Under the pieces are notes generated by a model. That model was not told the origin of the DNA. It saw only the letters and a list, made by a program, of their open reading frames with translations, and searched no databases. Shown here in pieces: positions 54,911 through 64,000 of a DNA stretch of 64,000 nucleotides. The DNA is from Jaminaea rosea. Lineage: Eukaryota; Basidiomycota; Exobasidiomycetes; Microstromatales. The stretch lies in NCBI RefSeq assembly GCF_003144245.1, contig NW_020289980.1, positions 682,001 through 746,000 on the forward strand, given 5' to 3'. How positions within the stretch are numbered: position 1 is the first letter of the stretch; every line of letters starts with the position of its first letter. A program made the position numbers and the translations under genes.

Positions 54911-57900
54911 ATGGCTGCATCGCCTCTCTCATCGCCCGAGCAGGGGCCAGTCGCCGAGCCCCTTTCCAGGCCTGCGACACCTTTCAGCTTGGGAACGGCA
55001 CAGAAAGCGGCGCCACCATCATCGTCACATCAGTCTACGCGCAGGAACTCACACGCAATACCAAATGGCGGGAGCGGGATGGATCATCATCCGCACTCGC
55101 GCCCGCCTTCACGCTCAACGACGCCATTCGACTCTGCGCGCGTGCTCAACCTGCCCGAGGCCATTGGTGCAGGTGATACAACAACTTACCAAGAGGCTGG
55201 TGGCCAGTCAGAGGATGCAGGCTATAGAGACGGCAAGGAGTCTGGCGAATCATCTTCGTCGAATGGCGGGGAGAGAATAGACTACGTAGCCCTGTTACCT
55301 CAGAAGGCTTCCATCGACGAAGCCTCGGCAGCTATTGCCAAGTTGGACCGCATACAGACGGCCAAAGAGAACAAGCGCTGGTGGCTCAAGGCTACGGGGA
55401 TGGGCGCGATCGTCAGGTCCAAGGATGGGCAGACGAAGAAGAAGGAGAGACGGCGAAGGAGAAGAAGAAGGGACGATTCTGCTTCTGGAGATTTGGAGAT
55501 GGGGACACTTGCCTCGGGCTCTGGCTTGGCCTCGGCCTCGGCTTCCACCTCTCGCCTCGACCTGGATGAATTGCAAACACCGCAAGAAGTTCACTTGGGC
55601 ATCACGAGCGTACCGGGCTACTCGGTCCTTGCAGTCAAGAAGGCGGCGAGCAAGACAAAGGGCGTGGCGGGGAGGGTGAGGGGTACGAGTCGCTACTTTG
55701 GCGCCAGATCGACCAGCCCTGATCTTGACCAAGAGGAGGAGGAGGATGACGAGCCGGATGAGACGGGGCGTGCTCACTCTTTGAGAGGGAGAAAATCGCC
55801 TCCTCCCGCCACGTCGGCGAAGCGCAGGGAATCGTTAGGCCACCGCTTGGCCTCGGTCAGACATCGCCCGACGCAGAGTCTGGATGGGGCGCTTCTCGCG
55901 GGGAATGGGGAGGCGCAGCAGCAGCAGCAGCGAGAAGGAGAGGCGAAGAGGCGCGGCAGTGAGGCTGGTGCGGCGACTCAACCACTCGTAGCACCTGCAA
56001 CGTCACCACCTCCGACGGGAGCGGACACGGATCCAGGGCTGGGCGCGGTAGCAGAGGATCGACATCTCGAGGAGCAGGCGGACGAGACGATCATTGACAA
56101 GGAGCAAGCACGGCACTCCAAGCCGATCAAGCCGCGATTGAGGATTCCGACCTTCCACGTGCAGGAGCCCAGCAACCAGTCGGTCCTCGTCGACAATGAC
56201 GGGCGCGATTCGCCTACCGTCAGGCCGGTCGCAACGCGTGGTGCCCTCTCATTTGGCTCGTCAAGTCGGGACGAGGAGAACGTAGAGCAGGATCTCCTCT
56301 TCACCTCCCCGATCGAAGATACGCAAATCCGTCGCTGGCCCTCCTCCACCTCCTCCTCGTCGAGCACGGCCGATCCCAGTCCAGGCGACAGAACGGCGGC
56401 CGACCTGACCCACTCGCGCGACTCGGCCTCCTCTTCGAGCGACGATGAGGGCGCTCTGGCCTCCCTGCAACTGGAGCACGGCCAATCCCTCACCAACAAA
56501 GAGCTACGCAAACAGCTCAAGCGCGATAAAGCCCTCCCGCGGGATTCGATGGGTCGAGCCACGAACCTGACGCACAAGGTATCGCGCGGTCTGCATTATG
56601 CGAGCAGCGAGAGTCGTAATCGACGGGCGATGGATAAATTCTCGCCGAACCAACAGCGCGGCGAGGCGCAGGCGCAGGCGCACGCACAGCAGCAGGGCAG
56701 AAGGGGGTCCATGGCTTCTATCCTCGAGTCGGGCGGGCTCAGCCGCGTCAATACATCGAGCAGCAGTGCGCGCAGGACGCCTACCATGGATGGCGGCGGC
56801 GGCGGCGGCGGCGGCGGCGGGTGGAACCCGACATTCAGCATGACGCGGGCCTCGCGAAGAGGCAGTACAACGACGGCCACGGCGACTCCCGCCGGGATCA
56901 GCACCGCCAACACGCCCGAGGAAAGCGATGCGGGCGACCCGCTCTCCCGCGCTGCCTCGCCTCCCGTGGCTGAGCCGCAGCAAGGAGAGGATCAGCTTAA
57001 GCGCACCACGACGCTCCAGAGCATGGCGAGCTCCACCGCCGAGTCGCAGTCGCATCTCCACGCCCCGCGCCCCTGGCACTTTCGTCAAAGGCATCGCTGG
57101 GCGAAAGCGCACGCAGACGAGGGAGCCGCCGTGCCTGGGGAAGTAGACGGGGAGGGCTCCTCCCCCCGCCACGAGGTCGAAGCCCAAGCCGACGCCGAAG
57201 CCGAGCTTCAGGACGTCCTCACCAAGCTCGCCGCCGAACAGGCCCCAACGCAGAGTGGCGTCCGCTTCGAATGGGACGTCCTTTACGAGAATCAGCGCGG
57301 CATGCTCTTCTTTGGCCTGCCCAAGTTTTCCGCTCGAACCCTCCTTCAATGGGATCCGGCACCTTGGGTCGATGCGAGGGGCCAGAACTCCCCTTACTCC
57401 ATTGTGAACGCTCAATTGCCCGACCCGAGCTGGGGGTGGGTGTACCCTGAGTGGGTGATCGATATGGCGGGGGACGTGGATGAGCAGGGCTGGCAGTATT
57501 CGGGGAATTTCGGGAGAAACCCCTTTGCGGCGTTAGGCCACTTGAGACGTGGGAAGCCGATGGCCAAGGGGAAGGAGGCGGATATGGAGATGAGTCAGAG
57601 GTGGAAGGAGCGCGATGACGAGAGGCGCAAGAAGGAGAGACAGAGGGAGGATGAGGGCTTGGAGGCGTTGAAGCGCAGTATCAAGGCGAGGGGGAGTAAG
57701 TGGACCGGTCGGCCAGATCCTGGGAGCTTTGTACGACGGCGGAGGTGGATAAGGCTGCGCAAGCGTGCTGCGTTGGATACGCTCACCTCTTCTGCCCAAG
57801 CGGCCATGGCTCAGCAGCAGCAGCAGCACAACCAGGCGAGAGGAGGGGACTTGACCCATGGCCTGAAGTTCCCTTTGCACAACGAGGAGATGGGAGCGGA

Positions 57901-60091
57901 CGACGACGACTCGATCAGTCTCTCGTCTAGCAGCGAGTCTGACTCGGAGATGGACGAGGAGGACACGGCCAGCTCGCACGACGACTCAAACTCCGATCAC
58001 GATGCCGAGCGCGACCGCGAGCGCGACTACACGGGACCGTACGGCAAGCCTTCCGCCTTTCTTCCCCGTCGCACGGCCGGGCACCTCCAGAACGGTCCGG
58101 ACCCGCTTGCATCTAGACGCTCGCGCTCCAAAGCAATTCGGCGACACCGCAAAGAGTTCACGGGGACGCTGCGCGAGTTCAAGACTCTTTTGCCTACCTT
58201 GCTCGGATGCGAGGCCAACAAGGGCGGGAGAGCAGAGGGGATGGGCATGGCCATGGGGACCATTGATGCGCGCAATCCGTTCTTGAGCTGGGCGTTCATA
58301 CGACGTAGGTTGATGGACGACGATATGAGCTGGAAGACGACGAGCCTCAGGCAAAGGGAGAGGAGACATTTGCAACGGCACGGAGGACACCACCATCAGA
58401 ATCACCAGGACGGCGAGGCCAGACGCCTCCCCTCGGCGTGGAGCCCGGCGAGCGGGGCCGGGGTTGAAACGCGCGATTTCGCTGCGTCCATGACCAGCGC
58501 GGGACGACGCTACTCCGAGTCGGGGGATCCTTCGCCCCTCTCCTGGGACCTGACGAGGGACGCACTAGTGGAGATCAACTTCATTCGCGTCAAGCGGGTG
58601 CTTCGCGCCTGCAAGGTGGACAGACAGCGACTCGACCTGTGGAGATGCTGGCTTGGCTCACCTGCTCCCACTGCCGCTCCTGACGAGCGCGACCATCACC
58701 ACCAGCAGGGAGGTCCAACACGCTCCTTCTCTACTACCTCCACGATTCGACAGCCACGTCGTCAAGCAACGCAGCTCAATGCCCACCCGGACGCCAATGA
58801 CGTCTGGGACGTGCTGGAGCGACGACTGGATGCTGTGCTATACCTCTTCGAGTACAATGCCTCGCGCGCAACGCTCTTGACCCTTCTACTTACGACGCAC
58901 GATGCTGCCCACCCGACGCATCGTTATCGTGGGGGAGTCAGCGGAGGGGGCACGAGATACGGATTGCCGGACAGGGAGGGGCACTGCGTTCAGGTGAGGG
59001 CGCCGAGGGAGTTGGACCCGCTCCAGGGGAGGAGACGTGCTGAAGGTGAGGGCGGCGAGCAGGCTCAGATGGGTAGACCGCGCGAGATGGACTGGGTTGT
59101 GGGTCTTGCGGCGAGGCTGCAGTTCTACTCTGACGTGAGGGCGATTGCGGACGCGATTGAGGTGCAGCGACATGGCCACGGGCACGGTCGAGAGGAGAAC
59201 GATGCTCGAGAGCACAATCACGGCCCGCGACGAAGCTCCACCGTCGCGGTAGGGGATCGAGCCAGCTCTAGCCCCAGTCCTAGCCCCAGCCCGAGCTTCG
59301 GGATGCGGGCTTCTACTCTCTCGCCTCCCCTATACATTCCCGGCGCAGGTTCAAGCGGAAGTAATAGCAGCTTCAATGCGGCGGCCGCGGAGGGCTCTGA
59401 TGGCAGCAGACAAGACTCTCCTTCCCCTCAACCTCAACATCAACCCACGCACAGAGCTCCAACGCCGAGGAAAAGACCCTCCCACGCTGCGACGCATTCT
59501 ATGGATTTGGGGATCAGCCCGCATCCGAGCTTCCTTCACGAGGAGCGGCGTGGCAGCACCGGCGGCGGCGGCGGCAAGTACGCAAGCACCTTGGGTCCTT
59601 CGTCTTCCTTTTCACTTGGGAACGGGCACGCCAAACCACAAGCCCATCTGGGCGGGGGCGGAGGCGGAGGACTGACCGTCCCCGCCGCTTCATCCGCATC
59701 GCGCTCTCGTTCGCCTCTGACCAGAGTGTGGAGCACGGCCACTACCGCTGCATCTGATGGCGGAGAGGACGACAACAGCGGCAGCAGTGTGCCGAAGGCA
59801 TCGCCAACTTCGCTGACGGCTTCGTGCTCGCAGATAGAGGCTGGGCATGAGCAGGAGCCAACCAGCAGGGGGATCGAAGCCCTTTTGGCCGAGCAGAGCC
59901 GCGTGTTGAATGGCGCCAAGGGCGCGGGGGCTGCGGGTGGGAAGGGCTCATCTGGCGCGGATCTGAGGCGATGGGAGGAGGACGCGGAGCGTGAGGAGGA
60001 GCAGCAGCAGCAGGATGAGGGGGAGGGGGATGAGCAAGGCGCGTTTAGTGACTCGCCAAAGGAGATGAGTGTTGAGATTGGGCAGCCGTAG
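54911..60091 (+). CDS. Dysferlin-domain protein (Spo73/Mug65/Pex30-type)
   Basis: Single frame, 1726 residues from ATG 54911. The dysferlin domain lies near 785-950. Its first half reads FEWDVLYENQRGMLFFGLPK, LLQWDPAPWVDARG, then DPSWGWVYPEWVIDM and GWQYSGNFGRNPF. Its second half, after a charged Arg/Glu helix, reads FVRRRRWIRLRKRAA. The Trp and Arg residues that stack in this fold are present. Fungal proteins with this domain include Pex24p-type peroxins, which shape peroxisomes at the ER, and sporulation proteins Spo73 and Mug65. Here no reticulon-like or other membrane helix is visible, which favours the Spo73/Mug65 kind. Two further compact blocks lie C-terminal: around 1210-1240 (LVEINFIRVKRVLRACKVDR with LDLWRCWLG) and around 1290-1420 (VWDVLERRLDAVLYLFEYN; MDWVVGLAARLQFYSDVRAI). 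They look conserved and helical. The rest is disordered. Confidence 0.83.
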   Translation: MAASPLSSPEQGPVAEPLSRPATPFSLGTAQKAAPPSSSHQSTRRNSHAIPNGGSGMDHHPHSRPPSRSTTPFDSARVLNLPEAIGAGDTTTYQEAGGQSEDAGYRDGKESGESSSSNGGERIDYVALLPQKASIDEASAAIAKLDRIQTAKENKRWWLKATGMGAIVRSKDGQTKKKERRRRRRRRDDSASGDLEMGTLASGSGLASASASTSRLDLDELQTPQEVHLGITSVPGYSVLAVKKAASKTKGVAGRVRGTSRYFGARSTSPDLDQEEEEDDEPDETGRAHSLRGRKSPPPATSAKRRESLGHRLASVRHRPTQSLDGALLAGNGEAQQQQQREGEAKRRGSEAGAATQPLVAPATSPPPTGADTDPGLGAVAEDRHLEEQADETIIDKEQARHSKPIKPRLRIPTFHVQEPSNQSVLVDNDGRDSPTVRPVATRGALSFGSSSRDEENVEQDLLFTSPIEDTQIRRWPSSTSSSSSTADPSPGDRTAADLTHSRDSASSSSDDEGALASLQLEHGQSLTNKELRKQLKRDKALPRDSMGRATNLTHKVSRGLHYASSESRNRRAMDKFSPNQQRGEAQAQAHAQQQGRRGSMASILESGGLSRVNTSSSSARRTPTMDGGGGGGGGGGWNPTFSMTRASRRGSTTTATATPAGISTANTPEESDAGDPLSRAASPPVAEPQQGEDQLKRTTTLQSMASSTAESQSHLHAPRPWHFRQRHRWAKAHADEGAAVPGEVDGEGSSPRHEVEAQADAEAELQDVLTKLAAEQAPTQSGVRFEWDVLYENQRGMLFFGLPKFSARTLLQWDPAPWVDARGQNSPYSIVNAQLPDPSWGWVYPEWVIDMAGDVDEQGWQYSGNFGRNPFAALGHLRRGKPMAKGKEADMEMSQRWKERDDERRKKERQREDEGLEALKRSIKARGSKWTGRPDPGSFVRRRRWIRLRKRAALDTLTSSAQAAMAQQQQQHNQARGGDLTHGLKFPLHNEEMGADDDDSISLSSSSESDSEMDEEDTASSHDDSNSDHDAERDRERDYTGPYGKPSAFLPRRTAGHLQNGPDPLASRRSRSKAIRRHRKEFTGTLREFKTLLPTLLGCEANKGGRAEGMGMAMGTIDARNPFLSWAFIRRRLMDDDMSWKTTSLRQRERRHLQRHGGHHHQNHQDGEARRLPSAWSPASGAGVETRDFAASMTSAGRRYSESGDPSPLSWDLTRDALVEINFIRVKRVLRACKVDRQRLDLWRCWLGSPAPTAAPDERDHHHQQGGPTRSFSTTSTIRQPRRQATQLNAHPDANDVWDVLERRLDAVLYLFEYNASRATLLTLLLTTHDAAHPTHRYRGGVSGGGTRYGLPDREGHCVQVRAPRELDPLQGRRRAEGEGGEQAQMGRPREMDWVVGLAARLQFYSDVRAIADAIEVQRHGHGHGREENDAREHNHGPRRSSTVAVGDRASSSPSPSPSPSFGMRASTLSPPLYIPGAGSSGSNSSFNAAAAEGSDGSRQDSPSPQPQHQPTHRAPTPRKRPSHAATHSMDLGISPHPSFLHEERRGSTGGGGGKYASTLGPSSSFSLGNGHAKPQAHLGGGGGGGLTVPAASSASRSRSPLTRVWSTATTAASDGGEDDNSGSSVPKASPTSLTASCSQIEAGHEQEPTSRGIEALLAEQSRVLNGAKGAGAAGGKGSSGADLRRWEEDAEREEEQQQQDEGEGDEQGAFSDSPKEMSVEIGQP

Positions 60092-60155
60092 GCGGCAAGC
60101 GGGCGAGCGGTTATACCCTAGCATGACGATGACGAGGAACAAATGCAATGCAGCG

Positions 60156-60185
60156 CATGCCATGCCATGCCATGCCATGCCATGC
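60156..60185. repeat. CATGC pentanucleotide repeat
   Basis: Six perfect CATGC units in the 105-bp gap between the convergent dysferlin-domain and MED7 genes, so likely part of both 3' UTRs. Confidence 0.92.
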
Positions 60186-60196
60186 CAGTTCATCCC

Positions 60197-61261
60197 TCAT
60201 CTCTCCTCTGTGTCAAGCTCCATCCCCATCCCCGTACCATTCTCTGCCTCTCCCTTTCCCGTCATGCAAACATGCCCCTGCCCCTCCCACCTCGTGATCA
60301 TCCTCCTCACCTCCTCGCACTTCTCCCTCACCCTCCGCGTCTCCTCCCTCCTCTCCCTCACTTGCCCCTCCATGACCCTCTCCAAATTACGCGCAGCCTG
60401 ACTAGGTCGAGAGCGATTGAGCACTTCCTGGAAATTCAAGACGAGGGTACGCAAGTGAGCCCACTGTGCCGAGCTCGTGGTGTGCCATTCCTCTTCGCCG
60501 GGCACGCCCTCCGGCACCTCGCCATTGGTATCGTTGCCATTCGGGCCTGCATGCCCTTCCTCCTCCTCCTCTCCTCGCCCACCGAGCTCCTTGGACGCAA
60601 AAGTGCGCAACGAATAGAAGCTAGGCGGGTACTGCAATAAGCTCAACAGCTTCAGGTACGTGACCAGGAAGCTGCGCAACAGCATTAGGAGCGTTGGTCT
60701 CCTATCGACTCTTCCCTCCGAATCGCGATCCGCCCCCGGCTCTGCATCGTCGTCGGCGTAGAGTCGTTGTACGCCCGCCTCCTCCAACCCGGGAAGGCGA
60801 GCAGGGACAGGCCACCATTGCCCGTAGAGGTGATAGCCCTGCGCTATTCCTGTGATGACGTTGAGGTCGGGAGGGTCGAGTTCCAGTTTGAGGTCGAGGG
60901 GGAGAGAGAGGATGTAGCTGCGTAGCGAGGAAGGGGTGTACTGCGAGGTGATGTGCGACGGCGTTGAAGGGTCACTGAGCGCGTCGAGGGCGTGAAGGAG
61001 GAGGAGACGTCGTTGTAGCTTCATGCGCGGGGATGTGGAGCTCGACTTGGAGGTAGCAGAGGTGTCATCATCCCCCTCCTGTTCTTCGTCTTGAAGAGCC
61101 TCCTCCTCCCAATGCTCGTTGAGCACGCCGTGAAGCCAGAGGTTGACTGGCGTGTAGTGTATGTGCGTGGCCGGGGGTGGAGGGAAGAGGGAGGCGGACG
61201 TGAGGGGTGGGTATTGTGGGGAGGAGGGGCCTGCGTCGTTGTTGTCGTTGACGTCGTCCAT
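60197..61261 (-). CDS. MED7: Mediator subunit Med7
   Basis: Single exon, 354 residues from ATG 61261. Conserved blocks in order: SLFPPPPATHIHYTP near the start, LDPPDLNVITGIAQGYHLYG, QWWPVPARLPGLEEAGVQRL, LLRSFLVTYLKLLSLL with PPSFYSLR, LRTLVLNFQEVLNRSRPSQA and a terminal coiled coil (RREETRRVREKCEEVRRM). These match Med7 of the Mediator middle module, where it pairs with Med21 and Med31 to relay activator signals to RNA polymerase II. Insertions compared with yeast Med7 are acidic or Ser-rich. The frame is open upstream to 61588 without a better ATG and encodes a Gln run from the CTG repeat on the other strand. Confidence 0.9.
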   Translation of the reverse strand: MDDVNDNNDAGPSSPQYPPLTSASLFPPPPATHIHYTPVNLWLHGVLNEHWEEEALQDEEQEGDDDTSATSKSSSTSPRMKLQRRLLLLHALDALSDPSTPSHITSQYTPSSLRSYILSLPLDLKLELDPPDLNVITGIAQGYHLYGQWWPVPARLPGLEEAGVQRLYADDDAEPGADRDSEGRVDRRPTLLMLLRSFLVTYLKLLSLLQYPPSFYSLRTFASKELGGRGEEEEEGHAGPNGNDTNGEVPEGVPGEEEWHTTSSAQWAHLRTLVLNFQEVLNRSRPSQAARNLERVMEGQVRERREETRRVREKCEEVRRMITRWEGQGHVCMTGKGEAENGTGMGMELDTEER

Positions 61262-61567
61262 GGTGAACGTAGGGGGGCGGGAGTGAATGTATGCACTCTG
61301 CTGCTGCTGCTGCTGCTGCTGGGCTCGACTGGATATTGAGCCGCTAGTCCGCTGTTGCGTGCCTGTCGCGTGGCACTCGCGAGTCGATGTGGTCGATTGC
61401 TGAGCCCAAATCCGTCGTCTGCTCTCCTTGCCTGGCTGCCTGGCTGCCCTGCTTGCTTGTGCCGCCCCGCGCCGCGTAAACTGAGCGACTTTGTCCTCCC
61501 TTTCTTTCCTTTCCTTCCAAGTGATCCTCGTCATCATCATCACCACGCTCGGCGCACACCAGCAGCC
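61262..61567. promoter_or_regulatory. Divergent promoter MED7 / CK2 alpha
   Basis: The start codons lie 306 bp apart. A pyrimidine-rich stretch precedes the CK2 ATG. A CTG repeat at 61298-61321 would lie in the MED7 leader, reading CAG in its mRNA. Confidence 0.7.
61298..61321. repeat. CTG trinucleotide repeat, 8 units
   Basis: Eight perfect CTG units, 37 bp upstream of the MED7 start codon. Confidence 0.93.
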
Positions 61568-62746
61568 ATGACGCAACCCATCGGGCACGGCGGCGGCCGG
61601 TCCGTCGCTCGAGTCTACGCAAACGCCAACGAGCGCTTCGGCCGCTCATGGTGGGACTACGACAATTTGACGGTGCAGTGGGGAACACAAGACAATTACG
61701 AGATCCTACGCAAGGTCGGGCGAGGAAAGTACTCCGAAGTATTCGAGGGAGTCAACGTAGCCGCCCTTGGTCAGCCTTCCACCTCAGCCAACCCAGCACC
61801 CGCACCAGCACCCCTTCCAGCCTCAGCCCCAGCCCCCTCATCTAGCGGCGATGACCCGCACCCCACGCCTGGTCCCGGCCGCATCACCCAGTCCGTTGGC
61901 GAAAAGTGCATCATCAAGGTCCTCAAACCGGTCAAGAAGAAGAAGATCAAGCGCGAGATCAAGATTCTCCAAAACCTCGCGGGAGGACCCAACGTCGTCG
62001 GTCTCCTAGACGTGGTGCGAGACCCTCAATCCAAGACTCCCTCCATCATAACCGAGTACGTAAACAACACAGACTTCAAAGTACTCTACGGTCGTTTCCA
62101 GGACAGCGATGTGCGCTACTACATCCACGAGCTTCTCAAAGCCTTGGACTTCTGCCACTCGCGCGGAATCATGCATCGCGACGTCAAACCGCACAATGTA
62201 ATGATCGACCACGAGAAGCGCACTCTCCGCCTCATCGACTGGGGTCTCGCAGAGTTCTACCACCCACACACAGAGTACAACGTTCGAGTCGCCTCACGTT
62301 ACTTCAAGGGTCCCGAACTCCTAGTCGATTTCCAGGAATACGACTATTCCCTCGATCTCTGGTCCCTAGGCTGTATGTTCGCCAGCATGATCTTCAGAAA
62401 AGAACCCTTCTTCCACGGTCACGACAACTACGATCAGTTGGTGAAAATCTGCAAAGTATTGGGGACAGATGAGCTTTACCTCTACCTGGAGAAATACGAT
62501 ATAGAGCTCGACCCTCAGTACGACGATATATTGGGGAGATACCCGAAGAAGGCTTGGGGCAGGTTCGTTAATGCGGATAATGCGAGGTTTGTCAGTGCGG
62601 AGAGTGTGGATTTTTTGGATAGGTTGTTGAAGTATGATCATCAGGCTAGATTGACGGCGAGGGAGGCTATGGAGCATCCTTACTTTGCGCCGGTTAGGGA
62701 GGCAGAGGCTGCTGCGGCGGCGGCGGCGGGGGCAAAGACGAGTTAG
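61568..62746 (+). CDS. CKA1: Casein kinase 2 catalytic (alpha) subunit
   Basis: Single exon, 392 residues. CK2 hallmarks: [19 protein letters not shown], glycine loop [14 protein letters not shown], the basic [18 protein letters not shown] cluster that binds acidic substrates, catalytic loop [14 protein letters not shown], the Asp-Trp-Gly metal motif ([10 protein letters not shown]) that replaces DFG in CK2, and activation segment [18 protein letters not shown]2 phosphorylates acidic Ser/Thr sites throughout nucleus and cytoplasm and is constitutively active with a beta-subunit dimer. About 45 Pro/Ala/Ser-rich residues (about 63-110) are inserted between the glycine-loop strand and the strand carrying the ATP-binding Lys ([10 protein letters not shown]), where usual CK2 has a tight turn. 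An Ala run ends the protein. Confidence 0.95.
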   Translation: MTQPIGHGGGRSVARVYANANERFGRSWWDYDNLTVQWGTQDNYEILRKVGRGKYSEVFEGVNVAALGQPSTSANPAPAPAPLPASAPAPSSSGDDPHPTPGPGRITQSVGEKCIIKVLKPVKKKKIKREIKILQNLAGGPNVVGLLDVVRDPQSKTPSIITEYVNNTDFKVLYGRFQDSDVRYYIHELLKALDFCHSRGIMHRDVKPHNVMIDHEKRTLRLIDWGLAEFYHPHTEYNVRVASRYFKGPELLVDFQEYDYSLDLWSLGCMFASMIFRKEPFFHGHDNYDQLVKICKVLGTDELYLYLEKYDIELDPQYDDILGRYPKKAWGRFVNADNARFVSAESVDFLDRLLKYDHQARLTAREAMEHPYFAPVREAEAAAAAAAGAKTS

Positions 62747-63090
62747 GTGGGTGGCGGAGCGAGGGGAGAGCGAAGCAGGGGGAAAGGGGGGGAGGGAGAG
62801 GAGGAGCGTCGTGCAGAGTCGACCAAGTTACGAGCAGTAGGACAGCGCACCCGGCTAGACCTCGACGCGCATCACGACGATCGATTCACGTACATGGCGA
62901 GGCTAGATGCGACGAATGACTACGAGGGGCTCGCGATCCATCCGTCTCCTTCCATCCTCTCGCCTTCTAATCATCAAATGCGATTCGCGATCCACGCATT
63001 CGAGCACGCAGGCACGCGCGCAAGCAGATGGGGCACATTCTCGTCTCTTCTCATTGGATGTGGGTATCATTCGCCTCCTCTCGCAGCGTC
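62747..63090. other. Intergenic, 344 bp
   Basis: 3' regions of the convergent CK2 and coiled-coil genes. Nothing else seen. Confidence 0.5.
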
Positions 63091-64000
63091 TCATCGTCTC
63101 CCCAAAGCCCAAGCAACCGTACTCCTACTGCGCTGCTGCTGACCCAACCAACTTCGAGCCCCAGCCCCTCCCTGCGGCCCAGTGGCAGCAGTAGCCCCCC
63201 TCCCTCCCGCCGACGCGCCCGTACTGCTCATCCGCATAGCCAGCTGGTACCAAGCGGCAAGAATATACTCCTGCTCCAGCTTCAGCGCCTCATTCTCCTT
63301 GCGCAGCTCGGAGCTCGCCAAGTCATCGCTCGCCGTAGCGTCACTAGTCTCCTTGACGCTCCTTGCTTCTTGGAGTAGACGATCCTGCTCCTTGATGAAC
63401 TGTTTTGCCTTTCCCATCCGCTCGCGAAGGATCTCCAACTGAGAGCGGAGGGAGCGCGCCTCTTCCTCCGCATCGCCATGCCCCTCCTTGTCTCCGGCGC
63501 TTCCGCCTTTGGTGAAAGCTAAAATCGCCTTCCTCATCTCCTCAGCTTGCCCCTTACCTCCGCCGCCGCCAGCGTCGAGCAGAGCTATCTTGTCCATCAG
63601 TAACCCCTGCACCCGGTCGGACAGCTTCGCGTGCGCCTCGCGACTGTGCGCTAGATCTGCCTTGGTGGAGGCCAGCTGGGCGCTGAGGGAGTCGACCTCG
63701 GCGGAGACGGAGGCGCGTAAAGAGGTTAGGATGGAGGTGCGATCCCGGCCTACGAGGGAGACTGGGGGCATAGCGGGGAGGGCAGATGAGAAGGAGGAGG
63801 AGGAGGAGGAGGAGGAGGGGAAAGGTGGGTTAGCATTGGAGAACGCGTGGGCGACGACGACGCGTCGAGGAATGGGCGAGGGATACTCACGATCTGTCCT
63901 CGCCTTCACCAAGTCCTTCTCAGACTGTTCAAACTCCTCTCTGGCCTCCTCCCATCTCCTCTTGACATCCTGCAACTCCTCCTCAACTTCCTTCGCCCGC
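63091..64000 (-). CDS. Coiled-coil protein, Hook-like C-terminus (partial)
   Basis: The gene runs off the right edge; its N-terminus is missing. Exons seen are 63891-64000 and 63091-63761. The 129-nt intron (GTGAGTATC donor, CCCCCAG acceptor) joins KARTD to LSLVGRDRTS in frame. The product is a long heptad-rich coil (SAEVDSLSAQLASTKADLAH; LRSQLEILRERMGKAKQFI; SSELRKENEALKLEQEYIL) followed by AAWYQLAMRMSS and a Gly/Ala-rich tail. The helix with an AWY motif just after the last coil is reminiscent of the C-terminal region of Hook proteins, dynein adaptors on early endosomes in fungi. This is weak evidence; any coiled-coil cytoskeletal protein is possible. Confidence 0.75.
   Translation of the reverse strand, partial: RAKEVEEELQDVKRRWEEAREEFEQSEKDLVKARTDREYPSPIPRRVVVAHAFSNANPPFPSSSSSSSSFSSALPAMPPVSLVGRDRTSILTSLRASVSAEVDSLSAQLASTKADLAHSREAHAKLSDRVQGLLMDKIALLDAGGGGGKGQAEEMRKAILAFTKGGSAGDKEGHGDAEEEARSLRSQLEILRERMGKAKQFIKEQDRLLQEARSVKETSDATASDDLASSELRKENEALKLEQEYILAAWYQLAMRMSSTGASAGGRGATAATGPQGGAGARSWLGQQQRSRSTVAWALGRR

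Overview
The window is 64 kb of nuclear DNA from a fungus. It is GC-rich and gene-dense, and its introns are short (mostly 64-130 nt) with GTGAGT-type donors and CTGAC/CTAAC-like branch sites. Many reading frames are long and unbroken and carry Ser/Ala/Pro/Gln-rich low-complexity tracts. The gene set (class IV chitin synthase, Puf4, Hfi1, Siw14, a UBL3-like CaaX protein, a CDKN3-type phosphatase, a microcephalin-like BRCT protein) fits a basidiomycete. The intron-poor style points to a yeast-like lineage such as Ustilaginomycotina, but that placement is an inference. I see no transposon, provirus, CRISPR array, tRNA or rRNA gene.

Layout from left to right. 1-1754: the 3' part of a Puf4-type RNA-binding protein (+). 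2712-5574: a spliced gene whose C-terminal half resembles the C-terminal homology domain of AF4/FMR2 (AFF4) proteins (+). 5844-7469: a NUDT19-type Nudix hydrolase (-). 8146-8556: a doubtful small frame (-). 8762-11086: a bHLH factor (+). 11384-12952: an unknown protein (-). 14156-15058: a prenylated UBL3-like protein (-). 16034-17488: a Siw14 phosphatase (-). 17909-18605: an unrecognised three-exon gene (-). 18916-21456: a BRCT protein (-). 22295-24757: HFI1/ADA1 (+). 25250-29419: a six-exon gene with the architecture of meiotic axis proteins Red1/SYCP2 (+). 30841-36978: a 2045-residue disordered protein with an N-myristoylation signal (+). 37279-38699: DCP1 (-), divergent from UTP12 at 39019-42329 (+). 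42597-45849: a CDKN3-type phosphatase with a large N-terminal region (-). 46991-49385: aspartokinase (+). 50303-54304: class IV chitin synthase (+). 54911-60091: a dysferlin-domain protein (+). 60197-61261: MED7 (-), divergent from the CK2 catalytic subunit at 61568-62746 (+). 63091 to the edge: the C-terminal end of a coiled-coil, Hook-like protein (-).

There is no operon-like logic, but several themes recur: RNA polymerase II transcription (AFF-like, HFI1, MED7, bHLH), mRNA turnover (Puf4, DCP1), ribosome assembly (UTP12) and signalling by phosphatases and kinases (Siw14, CDKN3-type, CK2). The two compact divergent promoters (DCP1/UTP12, MED7/CK2) each drive a pair of growth-related genes.

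The most interesting candidates are the putative meiotic axis protein, the fungal AFF4-like protein, the Nudix enzyme with signals at both ends, the CaaX ubiquitin-fold protein, the CK2 subunit with an N-lobe insertion and the giant myristoylated protein. Exon boundaries were read by eye from splice signals and checked for frame continuity. No similarity search was run.
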